From Actinomycetota bacterium (lineage in GTDB: Bacteria > Actinomycetota > Thermoleophilia > UBA2241), in NCBI GenBank assembly GCA_003157715.1, contig PMKK01000132.1, forward strand, positions 6,888 through 32,645: a stretch of 25,758 bases of DNA, in the 5' to 3' direction. The position numbers and the translations under genes are program-made. Position 1 is the first letter of the stretch. Every line of letters begins with the position of its first letter. Positions 1-6,910 of this stretch are shown piece by piece. The notes beneath the pieces were generated by a model, which saw nothing but the letters and a program-made list of their open reading frames with translations, did no database searches and was not told the origin of the DNA.

Positions 1-156
1 GTAGGCGGCGGTCACCGCGATCGTGTCGAGGCTGATGAACGCGGCGATAGTGAAGAAGACGATATCGAAGCGCGTCAGGACTTTACGCATCTTGGTGCGC
101 TCTTTGCCCATCGCGCCGGCGGTCTCGTGAGCCCCGATGCTGCCTTCGCCTGCCAT
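1..156 (-). CDS. APC-family permease, N-terminus only (probable methylamine/amine transporter)
   Basis: Only the first 52 codons lie in the window; the gene runs off the left edge. The start is ATG at 156, with a GGGGG ribosome-binding site (161-167 region) at good spacing. A polar N-terminus of about 27 residues containing KERTKMRKV is followed by the start of a first membrane helix (RFDIVFFTIAAFISLDTIAV). This opening is typical of APC-superfamily amino acid permeases. It follows the corrinoid-protein gene by 73 bp on the same strand and is probably the third gene of the mttB unit. APC-type permeases (MtmP/MttP/MtbP class) accompany methylamine methyltransferase genes in methanogens, so uptake of a methylated amine is the natural inference. 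The substrate cannot be read from the sequence, and a general amino acid transporter remains possible. Confidence 0.72.
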   Translation of the reverse strand, partial: MAGEGSIGAHETAGAMGKERTKMRKVLTRFDIVFFTIAAFISLDTIAVTAAY

Positions 157-229
157 CTCTTACCCCCTCACCCGGCGGAGCGCGATTCGCCCCAGTGTGT
201 GTCCCGACCGATGTATGGCTGCGCCCGCC

Positions 230-871
230 TCATGCCGGCGTCGCCTGGGCGACCAGCGCCCTGGCGCGGTCGACCGCCATGCCGGCGTTGGCGCCGTAGC
301 CGTCGGCGCCGAGCTCGTCGGCGAAGGCCTGCGTGACCGGGGCGCCACCGACCAGCACCTTGACCTGGTCGCGCAGGCCGGCCTCCTTGAGCGCGGCCAG
401 GGTCTCGGCCATGTGCGGCAGGGTGGTCGTGAGCAGGGCGCTCATGCCGACGATGGCCGGCGCGTGCTGCCTGACGGCGGCCACGAACTGTCCGGCCGTG
501 ACCCCGGTGCCCAGGTTGACGACCGCAAAGCCGGCGCCCTGCAGCAGCATGCCGACCAGGTTCTTGCCGATGTCGTGCAGGTCGCCTTCGACCGTGCCCA
601 GCACGACCGTGCCCAGGCCGGCGCCCTCGCCCTCGCCGAGATGCGGCGTCAGGATGTCGAGGGCGCCCTGCATGGTGCGCGCGCTGAGCAGCACCTCGGG
701 GATGAAGCACTCACCGGAGCGCATGCGCGCGCCGACCACCTCCATGCCGGGCAGCAGTGCGTCGTCCAAGATCTCGCGGGCCGGCGTGCCGGCGGCCAGC
801 AGCGCCTGGGTGAGGGCGTTCACCAGGTCGGCGTTGCCGGCGATCAGGGCCTGCGTGAGCTGCTCTTTCAT
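230..871 (-). CDS. mttC: Methylamine corrinoid protein (MttC/MtbC type)
   Basis: A 213-residue methyl carrier that takes the methyl group from the methyltransferase onto Co(I) of a corrinoid and passes it to an acceptor-side transferase in the cytoplasm. The start is ATG at 871 with a GAGGGG Shine-Dalgarno; the frame runs further upstream, but that part lies inside mttB and has no family similarity. Residues 1-85 form the helical cap domain (B12-binding 2 type). The cobalamin Rossmann domain follows, with DLHDIG (D-x-H-x-x-G) near residue 98 supplying the lower-ligand His, then SALLTTT and a VLVGGAPV glycine pair. Length and motifs match MttC/MtbC. It starts 10 bp after the mttB stop, so it is surely co-transcribed. 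It is the only corrinoid protein here and may serve TMA, DMA and the paralogous transferase. Sequence alone does not separate MttC from MtbC. Confidence 0.93.
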   Translation of the reverse strand: MKEQLTQALIAGNADLVNALTQALLAAGTPAREILDDALLPGMEVVGARMRSGECFIPEVLLSARTMQGALDILTPHLGEGEGAGLGTVVLGTVEGDLHDIGKNLVGMLLQGAGFAVVNLGTGVTAGQFVAAVRQHAPAIVGMSALLTTTLPHMAETLAALKEAGLRDQVKVLVGGAPVTQAFADELGADGYGANAGMAVDRARALVAQATPA

Positions 872-881
872 CTGGTTCCCC

Positions 882-2351
882 TCATGCGACGCCGACGAGG
901 CGGTCGGTCTTCTCGACGATGGCGTGGATGCGCGCGGCGATATCGTCCGGAACGGGCTCGGGCCGATACTCCCGCACCACGTCGCGCGCCTTCTCGAGGC
1001 ACGTGACATACAGCTCTTTGGAACCGCGCTCCTGCCACTCCTCGCGCACCCGGCGGTCGAGGAACTCGGGCTGGGAGAGCTCGCGCATGTGACGCAGCGT
1101 GGCGTCGAGCGAGAGAAAGTCGCCGAACGGACCGACCTGGGCGATGTCCTCCACCGCCAGCGTCTCGTCTGTGACCCGGACTCCCGCGACCACGTGCTTG
1201 ATCATGCGCGCGAACTCGTTGTCCATGACGAACTGTCCGCAATCGAAGGTGACGCCCGACTCGATCATGCCCGCACCGTAGATCAGGTTGGCTCCTGCCA
1301 ACGCTGCCATGATGCCGGTGAGGGTCTTCTCGTGGCCGACCTGCGCGTCACCGAGTTTGGCATCCGTCTACAAGCCGGCGACGAAGCTGGGCAGCAGGTA
1401 GCGCCGGGCCATCTGGGCCACGGCGGCGCTGATCATGGCGATCTCGGGCGAGCCGACCGACGCTGCCGCGAGCTTCAGGTCCATGGCCGTCGTGGACGAC
1501 CCGTACATCACCGGGCAGCCGCGCTCGGTGAGCTGCGCCAGGGTGATGCCGGCGAGCACCTCGGCGTTGTGCGTGACGAGAGTCCCGGCCAGGGTCACCG
1601 GCGACGAGCCGCCGGCCATGGCCATCGACAGGATGTTGTCGGGGATCCACCAGCGCGACGACTCGATGATCACCTCGGTGGCATCGCGCGGCAGCTTGAG
1701 CGGGCTCACCGGGCAGACGCCGCTGTACAGGATCGGCCGGCGGCGCAGCTCGTCCTCGCCACCGACGACCTCGGCCGCCATCTGGAAGATCGCCTTGGCC
1801 TCGACGCCCGACAGCGGCCCCACGCCGATCGGCTTGGTCGTGTTGAGAAGCTGTACCTCGGTGTTGTGGACGGCCGCGGTCTCGGGCGGCACGTCTTTGG
1901 CCCCGACGGCGATCTCGTGCGTGTCCATCTCGCTCAGGTAGTCGTTCAAGCGAGCGATGTCGGCGACGTCCTTCTTGGTCGAGTCGCGATACTCACCCGT
2001 CTCCACGTCGATGACGCGGATGCCCTCGCTGAAGTTGGTGAAGGCCACGCGGCCCGGCTCCATCACGAAGTCGTTCTTGGGGTCGCGACCGTACAGGACG
2101 TACCGGCTGGGCGCCGAGCGGACGGCATCCTCGACCACGTGCGGCAGGATCCGCACCATGTGCGTCTCGCGGTCCACGGGGCAGCCGCCGTCGGCGAAGA
2201 TGTCGAGCGCCTCGTCGTCTTCGACGAACACGCCGGCGCGCTCGAGGACTTCGAGGCTGGCGAAGTGGATCTCCTCAAGCTCGGATTCAGTGAACACGTT
2301 GACGCTGAGGCCGCCGCTGCGCGGCCGGCCGGCGAACAGGTTGCGCTTCAC
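882..2351 (-). CDS. mttB: Trimethylamine:corrinoid methyltransferase, pyrrolysine-containing
   Basis: The frame reads as two open stretches (2351-1371 and 1367-882) split by one in-frame TAG at 1370-1368. Both halves belong to the MttB family (COG5598) in the same frame. Read through, the protein has 489 residues with Pyl at 328. This agrees with the length of about 495 and the Pyl near 334 of the Methanosarcina enzyme. The local context is FVAGL-Pyl-TDAKLGDAQVGHEKT, followed by ALAGANLIYGAGMIESG, a typical MttB core. The start is GTG at 2351 with GGAGG nine bases upstream. MttB forms a TIM barrel whose Pyl activates trimethylamine for transfer to the corrinoid protein, giving dimethylamine. 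It heads a unit with mttC and a permease and has its own promoter and palindromic operator. A plain nonsense mutation is unlikely because mtbB has TAG at its own Pyl site. Confidence 0.95.
1368..1370 (-). other. In-frame amber codon read as pyrrolysine in mttB (residue 328)
   Basis: TAG on the minus strand, in frame with both halves of mttB, at the position equivalent to the catalytic pyrrolysine. There is no frame change and no other stop until TGA at 884-882. Decoding needs tRNA-Pyl (CUA) and PylRS, which are not in the window. Confidence 0.92.
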
Positions 2352-2393
2352 ATCGCACCGCCTCCCCGTGAGTGGTAGTAGCCAGTCGTTTAC

Positions 2394-2409
2394 TTAGTTA
2401 CATAACTAA
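2394..2409. promoter_or_regulatory. Palindromic operator upstream of mttB
   Basis: Perfect inverted repeat TTAGTTA-CA-TAACTAA. It lies 10 bp past the proposed -10 of the mttB promoter and about 40 bp before the mttB start. A 20-bp stretch around it (2390-2409) is identical to the stretch at 6090-6109 in front of mtbB. The site is AT-rich in GC-rich surroundings and lies between mttB and the divergent TetR gene. It is inferred to be the TetR binding site, and its position near the transcription start suits repression. Confidence 0.82.
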
Positions 2410-2419
2410 TAGCCATGGT

Positions 2420-2447
2420 ACACTAGCAGACGGTCGGGGGCTGTCAA
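2420..2447 (-). promoter_or_regulatory. Probable promoter of the mttB unit
   Basis: On the minus strand, a perfect -35 TTGACA (2447-2442), a 16-bp spacer and a weaker -10 TAGTGT (2425-2420). Transcription would start near 2413, just before the palindrome. The mtbB unit has the same layout: TTGACA, -10, then palindrome. Confidence 0.55.
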
Positions 2448-2561
2448 GGACCTGCCGGACCGCGGCCCGCGAAGTGGCGTACGCGCGGCCACGTAGATAT
2501 CCTCCACGGGGACTGCATTCGTTGCGCAGACCGCTCCGAGGCAAACGAAGGGAAGCCGGTC

Positions 2562-3194
2562 GTGGCCAGGTACGAGCTACCGATAGAGGACCCGACACCT
2601 CGTCTGGCACCCACCGCGGCGCGCATCCTCGAGGCCGCCAAAAGGGTCCTTGCCCGCGACGGTTTCAGGGCGCTCACCTTCGCCAACATCGCGGACGAAG
2701 CGTCTGAGAACCCCGCGCTCATCCGCTACCATTTCGGCAGCAAGGCCGGCCTCATCACCACGCTCATCGACTCCGTCATGTACCTCGAGAGCCTGGAGCT
2801 CATCGAAGAGCTGGCGAGCGAGCCCCCCGGTGACGAGCGGCGCCGTGCTCTCTTGCGGCTTCACCAGGCCTACGCCAAAGACCTGAGCGGCTACCAGATG
2901 TTCTACGAGCTCGTCCCTCACATCTTGCGCGACGCGGACCTCAGGCCTCATCTGAGCGCGCTCTTCGACTGGTATCGCAAGCTGGACGCCTGGGCCCTGG
3001 GCGCGCGGCCGGCCGACGACCATCCCGATCGCCTCGAGCCGCTCGTGCTGCTCACGGTGGCTATCGCCGACGGCGTCGCCTTGCAGGTCCAGGTAGATCC
3101 GGACCTCGACATCGGCCCCGCCTTCGCGCTCTGGCAGCAACTGGTCCTGACCTACCTCGACGGCAGCGCCGCCGGCTCCGGGCCGGAGACCTAA
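2562..3194 (+). CDS. TetR-family regulator, probable methylamine-regulon repressor
   Basis: A 210-residue protein starting at GTG 2562 behind an AAGGGA Shine-Dalgarno. Residues 14-62 form the TetR DNA-binding domain (helix ILEAAKRVLARDGFRALT, then helix-turn-helix FANIADEASENPALIRYHFGSKAGL). The rest is the helical ligand-binding and dimerisation domain, about 140 residues without recognisable ligand contacts. It is the only clear plus-strand gene here. It diverges from mttB, with a palindromic operator in the gap, and its TAA stop overlaps the TAG stop of the convergent mttB paralogue (3191-3194). The shared palindrome before mttB and mtbB suggests one regulator for both units and probably for itself. 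Effector unknown; a methylamine or corrinoid-pathway metabolite is a guess. Confidence 0.9.
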   Translation: MARYELPIEDPTPRLAPTAARILEAAKRVLARDGFRALTFANIADEASENPALIRYHFGSKAGLITTLIDSVMYLESLELIEELASEPPGDERRRALLRLHQAYAKDLSGYQMFYELVPHILRDADLRPHLSALFDWYRKLDAWALGARPADDHPDRLEPLVLLTVAIADGVALQVQVDPDLDIGPAFALWQQLVLTYLDGSAAGSGPET

Positions 3195-4660
3195 GCCCTC
3201 AGTTCGGCGTCCGCGGCGGCGACGATCCGCCGCAGCTCCTCCGCCCTGTCCTGGGCGAGCGGCGCCGGAACGTAGTTATCGAGTATGTCCACGCCGCGCT
3301 CGCGGGCCACTTCGACCGGGTCGCGGTAGTGGGTGCCGTCGGGGCCGATCTCCTGCCCGATCGAGCGCTCGACCGTGTCCTTCATGTGCCGGCGCGTGTG
3401 CGGCTGGCCGAGAAAGTGCCCGCCGGGCCCGACCGCGTCGATGACGTCGAGCGCCAGCGTCTCCTCGTCTACGTCCACGTCTTTAAAGGCGTTGGCGGCG
3501 CGGTGGTAGAGGTCGTCGTCGAGCATCATGTGCTCGGGGGTGAACAGTTGGTAGCGATTGGTGAGCCCGATCGTCGTCATGAGCTCCGAGCCGACCAGAC
3601 CCGCCATCATCAGCGTGTGCGCCGTCTCGGCCGCGGCCAGCCACGTTCCCGGCAAGTCGTCGTCCGTGCCCGCGTACCCGCTCATCGCCGGCAGACCGAA
3701 GTGATGCACGAGCTCCGTGGGAAGAAAGAGGCCGCGATGGTTGAGCGGAGCCGTGACCAGCGCCGCGGTGCGGGGATCGGCGTGCACCGGCAGGGGAAAG
3801 AGGATCACCGGCGCGCCCGGGCAGGCGAGCTGGATGAGCACGGTGGCGCTGATGAGCTCGGCGAAGCCGAGCACGTAGGCACCGGCCTTCGTGGCGGGCG
3901 CCGTGGTCCCAAAGGTCGGCATGGTCACAAAGCACACCGGGATGCCGGCCTCGGCAAACACGAGAGCCGCCTCGACCCCGTCCTTGTCGTTTACGAGCGG
4001 CTGAACGGTGCCGATCAGGTCGCTCATCGGCGGGCGCCGGCGGAGCTCCCGCGGCCCGCCGGCGATGACCGTGGCCATCTCGACGGCGAACCGCGCCTCG
4101 CGCTCGCCCTGCACCATCCCCTGGAGGTGCTTGGTGGTGTTGCCCCAGCCTGCCTCAAGCTCGTGGAGCGTGTGCGTGTCGCCGCAATCCGCGGCGGCGA
4201 CGTTCGGCCACCAGAACTGCAGCGAGCCGAGATAGTCGACCATGCGCGTGATGGCCGCAAGGTCGGCTTTGGTCGGCTGCCGGCGCAGGCCGTCGTGCCA
4301 GTCGACGACCTCGGTGCCGCAGCCGTTCGTGGTGTTGTAGGTATCGCCGCCGGCGAGATCGAGGTCGCGATCTCCGTCGCGCGAGCCCAGCCAGAAGTCG
4401 CGAGGCGCGCTGGCGAGAGCGCGCATGACCAAGTCGGGCGCCAGGCGCACGACCCCGGAGCCGCGATCCACTCGAGCACCATGCTCCTCGAGGATGGCGA
4501 GCGCCTTCGGTGAGGCGAAGCGCACACCGGTACGCTCGAGCACCTGCAACACCGCGTCCTTGTAACGGTCGAGACGTTCACGGTCGTAGAAGGTCACTTT
4601 GAAATCCGAGCGCAGCGGCAGCAGCGGCTGAGGCCGGCTGAGGTCGAGTCGGGAGCTCAT
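3191..4660 (-). CDS. MttB-family methyltransferase lacking pyrrolysine (paralogue)
   Basis: A 489-residue MttB superfamily (COG5598) protein. The start is ATG at 4660, whose ATGA overlaps the mtbB stop, so translation is coupled; a longer frame start at 4699 lies inside mtbB. The region equivalent to the Pyl site reads GLPAMSGYAGTDDDLPG. By the TD-x-x-L register, Gly331 replaces Pyl. Pyl-less relatives that have been studied (MtgB and similar demethylases) act on glycine betaine, carnitine, proline betaine and related quaternary amines by transfer to a corrinoid protein. Which substrate this one uses cannot be told. Placement in the DMA unit suggests it supplies di- or trimethylamine precursors or handles another methylated amine with the shared carrier. 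The stop is TAG, and a second in-frame TAG follows 12 codons later. Confidence 0.9.
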   Translation of the reverse strand: MSSRLDLSRPQPLLPLRSDFKVTFYDRERLDRYKDAVLQVLERTGVRFASPKALAILEEHGARVDRGSGVVRLAPDLVMRALASAPRDFWLGSRDGDRDLDLAGGDTYNTTNGCGTEVVDWHDGLRRQPTKADLAAITRMVDYLGSLQFWWPNVAAADCGDTHTLHELEAGWGNTTKHLQGMVQGEREARFAVEMATVIAGGPRELRRRPPMSDLIGTVQPLVNDKDGVEAALVFAEAGIPVCFVTMPTFGTTAPATKAGAYVLGFAELISATVLIQLACPGAPVILFPLPVHADPRTAALVTAPLNHRGLFLPTELVHHFGLPAMSGYAGTDDDLPGTWLAAAETAHTLMMAGLVGSELMTTIGLTNRYQLFTPEHMMLDDDLYHRAANAFKDVDVDEETLALDVIDAVGPGGHFLGQPHTRRHMKDTVERSIGQEIGPDGTHYRDPVEVARERGVDILDNYVPAPLAQDRAEELRRIVAAADAELRA

Positions 4661-6057
4661 AGCGTCGCTGCGGTCAGGGCGGTGTGGCGTTTGAAGCACT
4701 CCACGGAGTTCACCGGGACGTTGAGCGTGTCGGCGATGTGGAACTTGGCCTCGATGGCGCCGGGCTGGTCGGGATAGGTGAGATCCTGTACCTGAATCCG
4801 GCCGAGGCCGAAGTCACGGCGCAGGTCATGCATGGCAACGGTATCGCTGAGGTCCCGCACCGAGCAGCCGAGCCTCTCGGCGACGTAGCGCTTGGCCTGC
4901 GGAAGGCGCATGCCTCGGGTGATCTGCATGCGGGCTACCAGATCTCCGGCAGTCCGCATTCCGCCCATCCCCGAGGCGAGCGCGTGCGTGGAGGCCATCC
5001 CCAAGGGATCCCCCACGCCTACCTACAAGCCATCCAGCTTGAGGATGTCGACCAGCGCGCGCGAGGCGCGCGACGTGGCGTCACCCGGCGGGTAGGGCGT
5101 CATCGGTACCCCGCCGACGCCCATGCCGGCGTTCATGTGCACCGGGATGGTCGCCTCGGCCGTCACCGGCTTCACGAGCGCGCAGGCGCGAGCCGTGTTC
5201 CAGGCCAGCGACCTGGTCGTGTTCACGTTGACCGCCGGGCCGAAGATCGTGGCGCCGGCCGCGGTGACGGCGCGCAGCTGCTCGAGCGGCCACATGCCGG
5301 CGAGCCTTCTGCCCTGGTACTCGAGCTGGCCGTGCATGCCGAGCACGAGCTCGCCGGCTTGCCCGACCTCGACGCCGATATCGGGCCAGCGGTCCCGGAT
5401 CTGCCTCACCACCCGAAGCGTAGCCAGCAGATCGGCGTCGCCGGCCGCGCCGGCGGTATCGAAGTCCAGACCGTCGGCGCCGGCCGCGATCATGGTCTCG
5501 GCGACGAGCAGCATGTCGTGCTCGAGCAGGCCGGCGGCGTCTTCCTGGGCACGGCGCGCCTCTTCGATCTTGCCCATGGGCAGGAGCTGCGACCAGTTCT
5601 CTACCGGGCCATCGGGACGCGAGTAGCGGCCGAGGTCGGGCATCGCCCCGTAGTTCAGGGGGACCACCGTCTGCAACTGGGCTTCTTTCATCATCTGAGC
5701 CTGGAACGAGAGGACGGTGCGAACGGCCTTATAGGAGTAGTCGTGATGCCAGAGCTCGATCGAGTCGGCGCCGTGATGGTTCTGGTAGAGGACCTGCTCG
5801 GTGACCGGGAAGCCGACGTCGCCGTTGCCGGCGCCGTCGAAGCTCAGGACGACCTCGTCGCCATAGTCGACGGCGCTGAACTTGGACGGAGAGGTGAAGA
5901 TGTCCAGGAGGTGGGCGATCTCATCGGAGCTGAGCGGAGCCACCTTCGCGCGCCGGATGGCGGCCTCGACGCCCTCGTGCAGGTCTGCCTCGATCTCGCC
6001 TCTGGTCATCTCGACCAGAGAGCCGTCTCCGAGACGTGTCGGGATGCGCTGCCCCAT
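4657..6057 (-). CDS. mtbB: Dimethylamine:corrinoid methyltransferase, pyrrolysine-containing
   Basis: One frame broken only by TAG at 5025-5023. Read through it gives 466 residues with Pyl at 345, matching Methanosarcina MtbB (about 467 residues, Pyl near 356). The context is LKLDGL-Pyl-VGVGDPLGMASTHALASGMGG, characteristic of the family. The upstream part has the MtbB opening (LGDGSLVEMTRGEIEADL) and GADGLDFDTAGAAGD. The start is taken as ATG 6057 because a GGGGG site precedes it. ATG 6090, 11 codons upstream, touches the operator palindrome and has no ribosome-binding site. The enzyme demethylates dimethylamine to monomethylamine, passing the methyl to a corrinoid protein, here probably the product at 230-871 because no MtbC lies beside it. 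It overlaps the next gene by 4 bp (ATGA). No monomethylamine enzyme (MtmB) is in the window. Confidence 0.95.
5023..5025 (-). other. In-frame amber codon read as pyrrolysine in mtbB (residue 345)
   Basis: TAG on the minus strand between codons for GL and VGVGDPLG, exactly the family Pyl position. The frame stays open for 121 more codons to a TGA that overlaps the next start. Confidence 0.92.
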
Positions 6058-6093
6058 GGTACCCCCGGTCCCCGTTCGGTGGAATGCCATTAC

Positions 6094-6109
6094 TTAGTTA
6101 CATAACTAA
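6094..6109. promoter_or_regulatory. Palindromic operator upstream of mtbB
   Basis: Second exact copy of TTAGTTA-CA-TAACTAA, 12 bp past the -10 of the mtbB promoter and 36 bp before the chosen mtbB start. It is identical over 20 bp to the copy at 2390-2409. The spacing to the promoter is nearly the same at both sites, which argues for a functional operator and not chance. Confidence 0.82.
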
Positions 6110-6121
6110 CTTGCCCACGGC

Positions 6122-6151
6122 ACGATATCCGGACCTGCGCGAACGTGTCAA
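6122..6151 (-). promoter_or_regulatory. Probable promoter of the mtbB unit
   Basis: On the minus strand, -35 TTGACA (6151-6146), an 18-bp spacer and -10 TATCGT (6127-6122). The predicted start of transcription falls at about 6115, just before the palindrome. Confidence 0.6.
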
Positions 6152-6171
6152 GACCGGCATCGAGGTCGGCT

Positions 6172-6251
6172 GCGAGGGCGGTCGCGAGGGCGGTCGCGAG
6201 GGCGGCTTTGGGGTCGGTCGCGAGGGCGGCTTTGGGGCCGGTCGCGAGGTC
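6172..6251. repeat. GC-rich 12/24-bp tandem repeat
   Basis: Two copies of a 12-bp unit (GCGAGGGCGGTC), then two 24-bp units in which the same sequence is extended by a CTTTGGGG(T/C)CGGTC-type half, then a decayed copy. It lies between the cheB-like stop and the mtbB promoter. All units are multiples of three. On the minus strand in the cheB frame they would encode a Pro/Ser/Arg-rich tail (PKPPSRP-type) if the cheB TAG were read through. Confidence 0.8.
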
Positions 6252-6322
6252 TGCTTCAAGGTCGGTGGCGGGAGCACCGTGAGGGCACTCGCCCGCGACC
6301 TCGGTGGGCGGATCGTGACCCG

Positions 6323-6910
6323 CTACTCGACGGCCCGCGCGATGCGCGCGATCTCTGCCGCGATGCTCTCGGGGGCAAGAACGAAGTCGATGCACCCGGT
6401 GTCGATCGCACTCTCGGGCATGTCCGGCTGCGCAGCCGTGTCGAGCCGCTGGGCGATAGTCACGCCCCCTGCTTCTTTTATGCCGCAGAGCGCGGCTGCC
6501 CCATCGCCGTCGTAGCCCGAGACGATGACGGCGATGAGCTTGCCATCCCAGTGCTCCGTGAGAGAGCGCAAAAAGACCGTGATCACGTCAGGCCAGCCTC
6601 TCGGCTTGGAGATCGGCTCGAGGCGGAACTCACCATCGAAAACGTGCAGGTCGCGCTTCTCCGGAATGATGAACACGTGATTGGGCTCGATGATCAAGTC
6701 GTCGGTGATCAGTTCGACCGGCATCGCGGTGTGGGCCGGGAGGATCTTGTGCAGCAAGGTGGACACGGTTCTCAGGTGATTGACGATGACGATCGCGACC
6801 CCCATGTCGGAGGGCAGATTCTCGAGCAGCCGGATGTATGCGTCGAGACCGCCGGCCGAACCGCCTACACAGACGACGGGGAAGTCCCTGGCCACGCTCT
6901 TAGCCTCCAT
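6323..6910 (-). CDS. Stand-alone CheB-type methylesterase domain protein
   Basis: A 195-residue protein covering only the CheB catalytic domain, without the receiver domain of chemotaxis CheB. The triad is intact: Ser18 in GGSAGG, His45 in VNHLR, Asp136 in SGYDGDGA, with spacing like the classical enzyme. The motifs IIPEKRDL and QRLDTAAQPDMPESAIDTG are also present. The family hydrolyses glutamate methyl esters on chemoreceptors. No CheR, CheA or receptor gene is near, so the real target may differ. ATG 6910 follows an AAGGGG site inside the end of the upstream gene (11-bp overlap), so the two are likely co-translated. It ends in TAG (6325-6323), notable in a genome that decodes TAG as Pyl. 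Read-through would add 74 residues, mostly Pro-rich, ending at the mtbB operator. Confidence 0.88.
   Translation of the reverse strand: MEAKSVARDFPVVCVGGSAGGLDAYIRLLENLPSDMGVAIVIVNHLRTVSTLLHKILPAHTAMPVELITDDLIIEPNHVFIIPEKRDLHVFDGEFRLEPISKPRGWPDVITVFLRSLTEHWDGKLIAVIVSGYDGDGAAALCGIKEAGGVTIAQRLDTAAQPDMPESAIDTGCIDFVLAPESIAAEIARIARAVE

Noticed and set aside
882..1370. mttB as a pseudogene or as two separate genes
   Set aside because: The single TAG sits at the known catalytic Pyl position, the frame does not change, and mtbB shows the same feature at its own Pyl position.
333..2378. A 681-codon open frame on the plus strand opposite mttB and mttC
   Set aside because: It lies antisense to two well-supported genes, has no ribosome-binding site or recognisable domain, and shows the Arg/Ala/Asp/His-rich composition typical of the complementary frame of GC-rich genes.
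2351..2561. Cobalamin riboswitch upstream of mttB
   Set aside because: The leader between the promoter and the GTG start is only about 60 bases, too short for the riboswitch, and no B12-box-like sequence was seen.
3329..6105. Long plus-strand open frames opposite the mttB paralogue and mtbB
   Set aside because: They are antisense shadows of the methyltransferases. Their composition is low-complexity Arg/Gly/Asp/Val and no start signals are present.
6036..6515. Gly-rich plus-strand frame (GREGGREGGFG) across the tandem repeat
   Set aside because: It overlaps the mtbB promoter and the cheB-like gene and has no ribosome-binding site. The glycine pattern is produced by the GC-rich 12-bp repeat.
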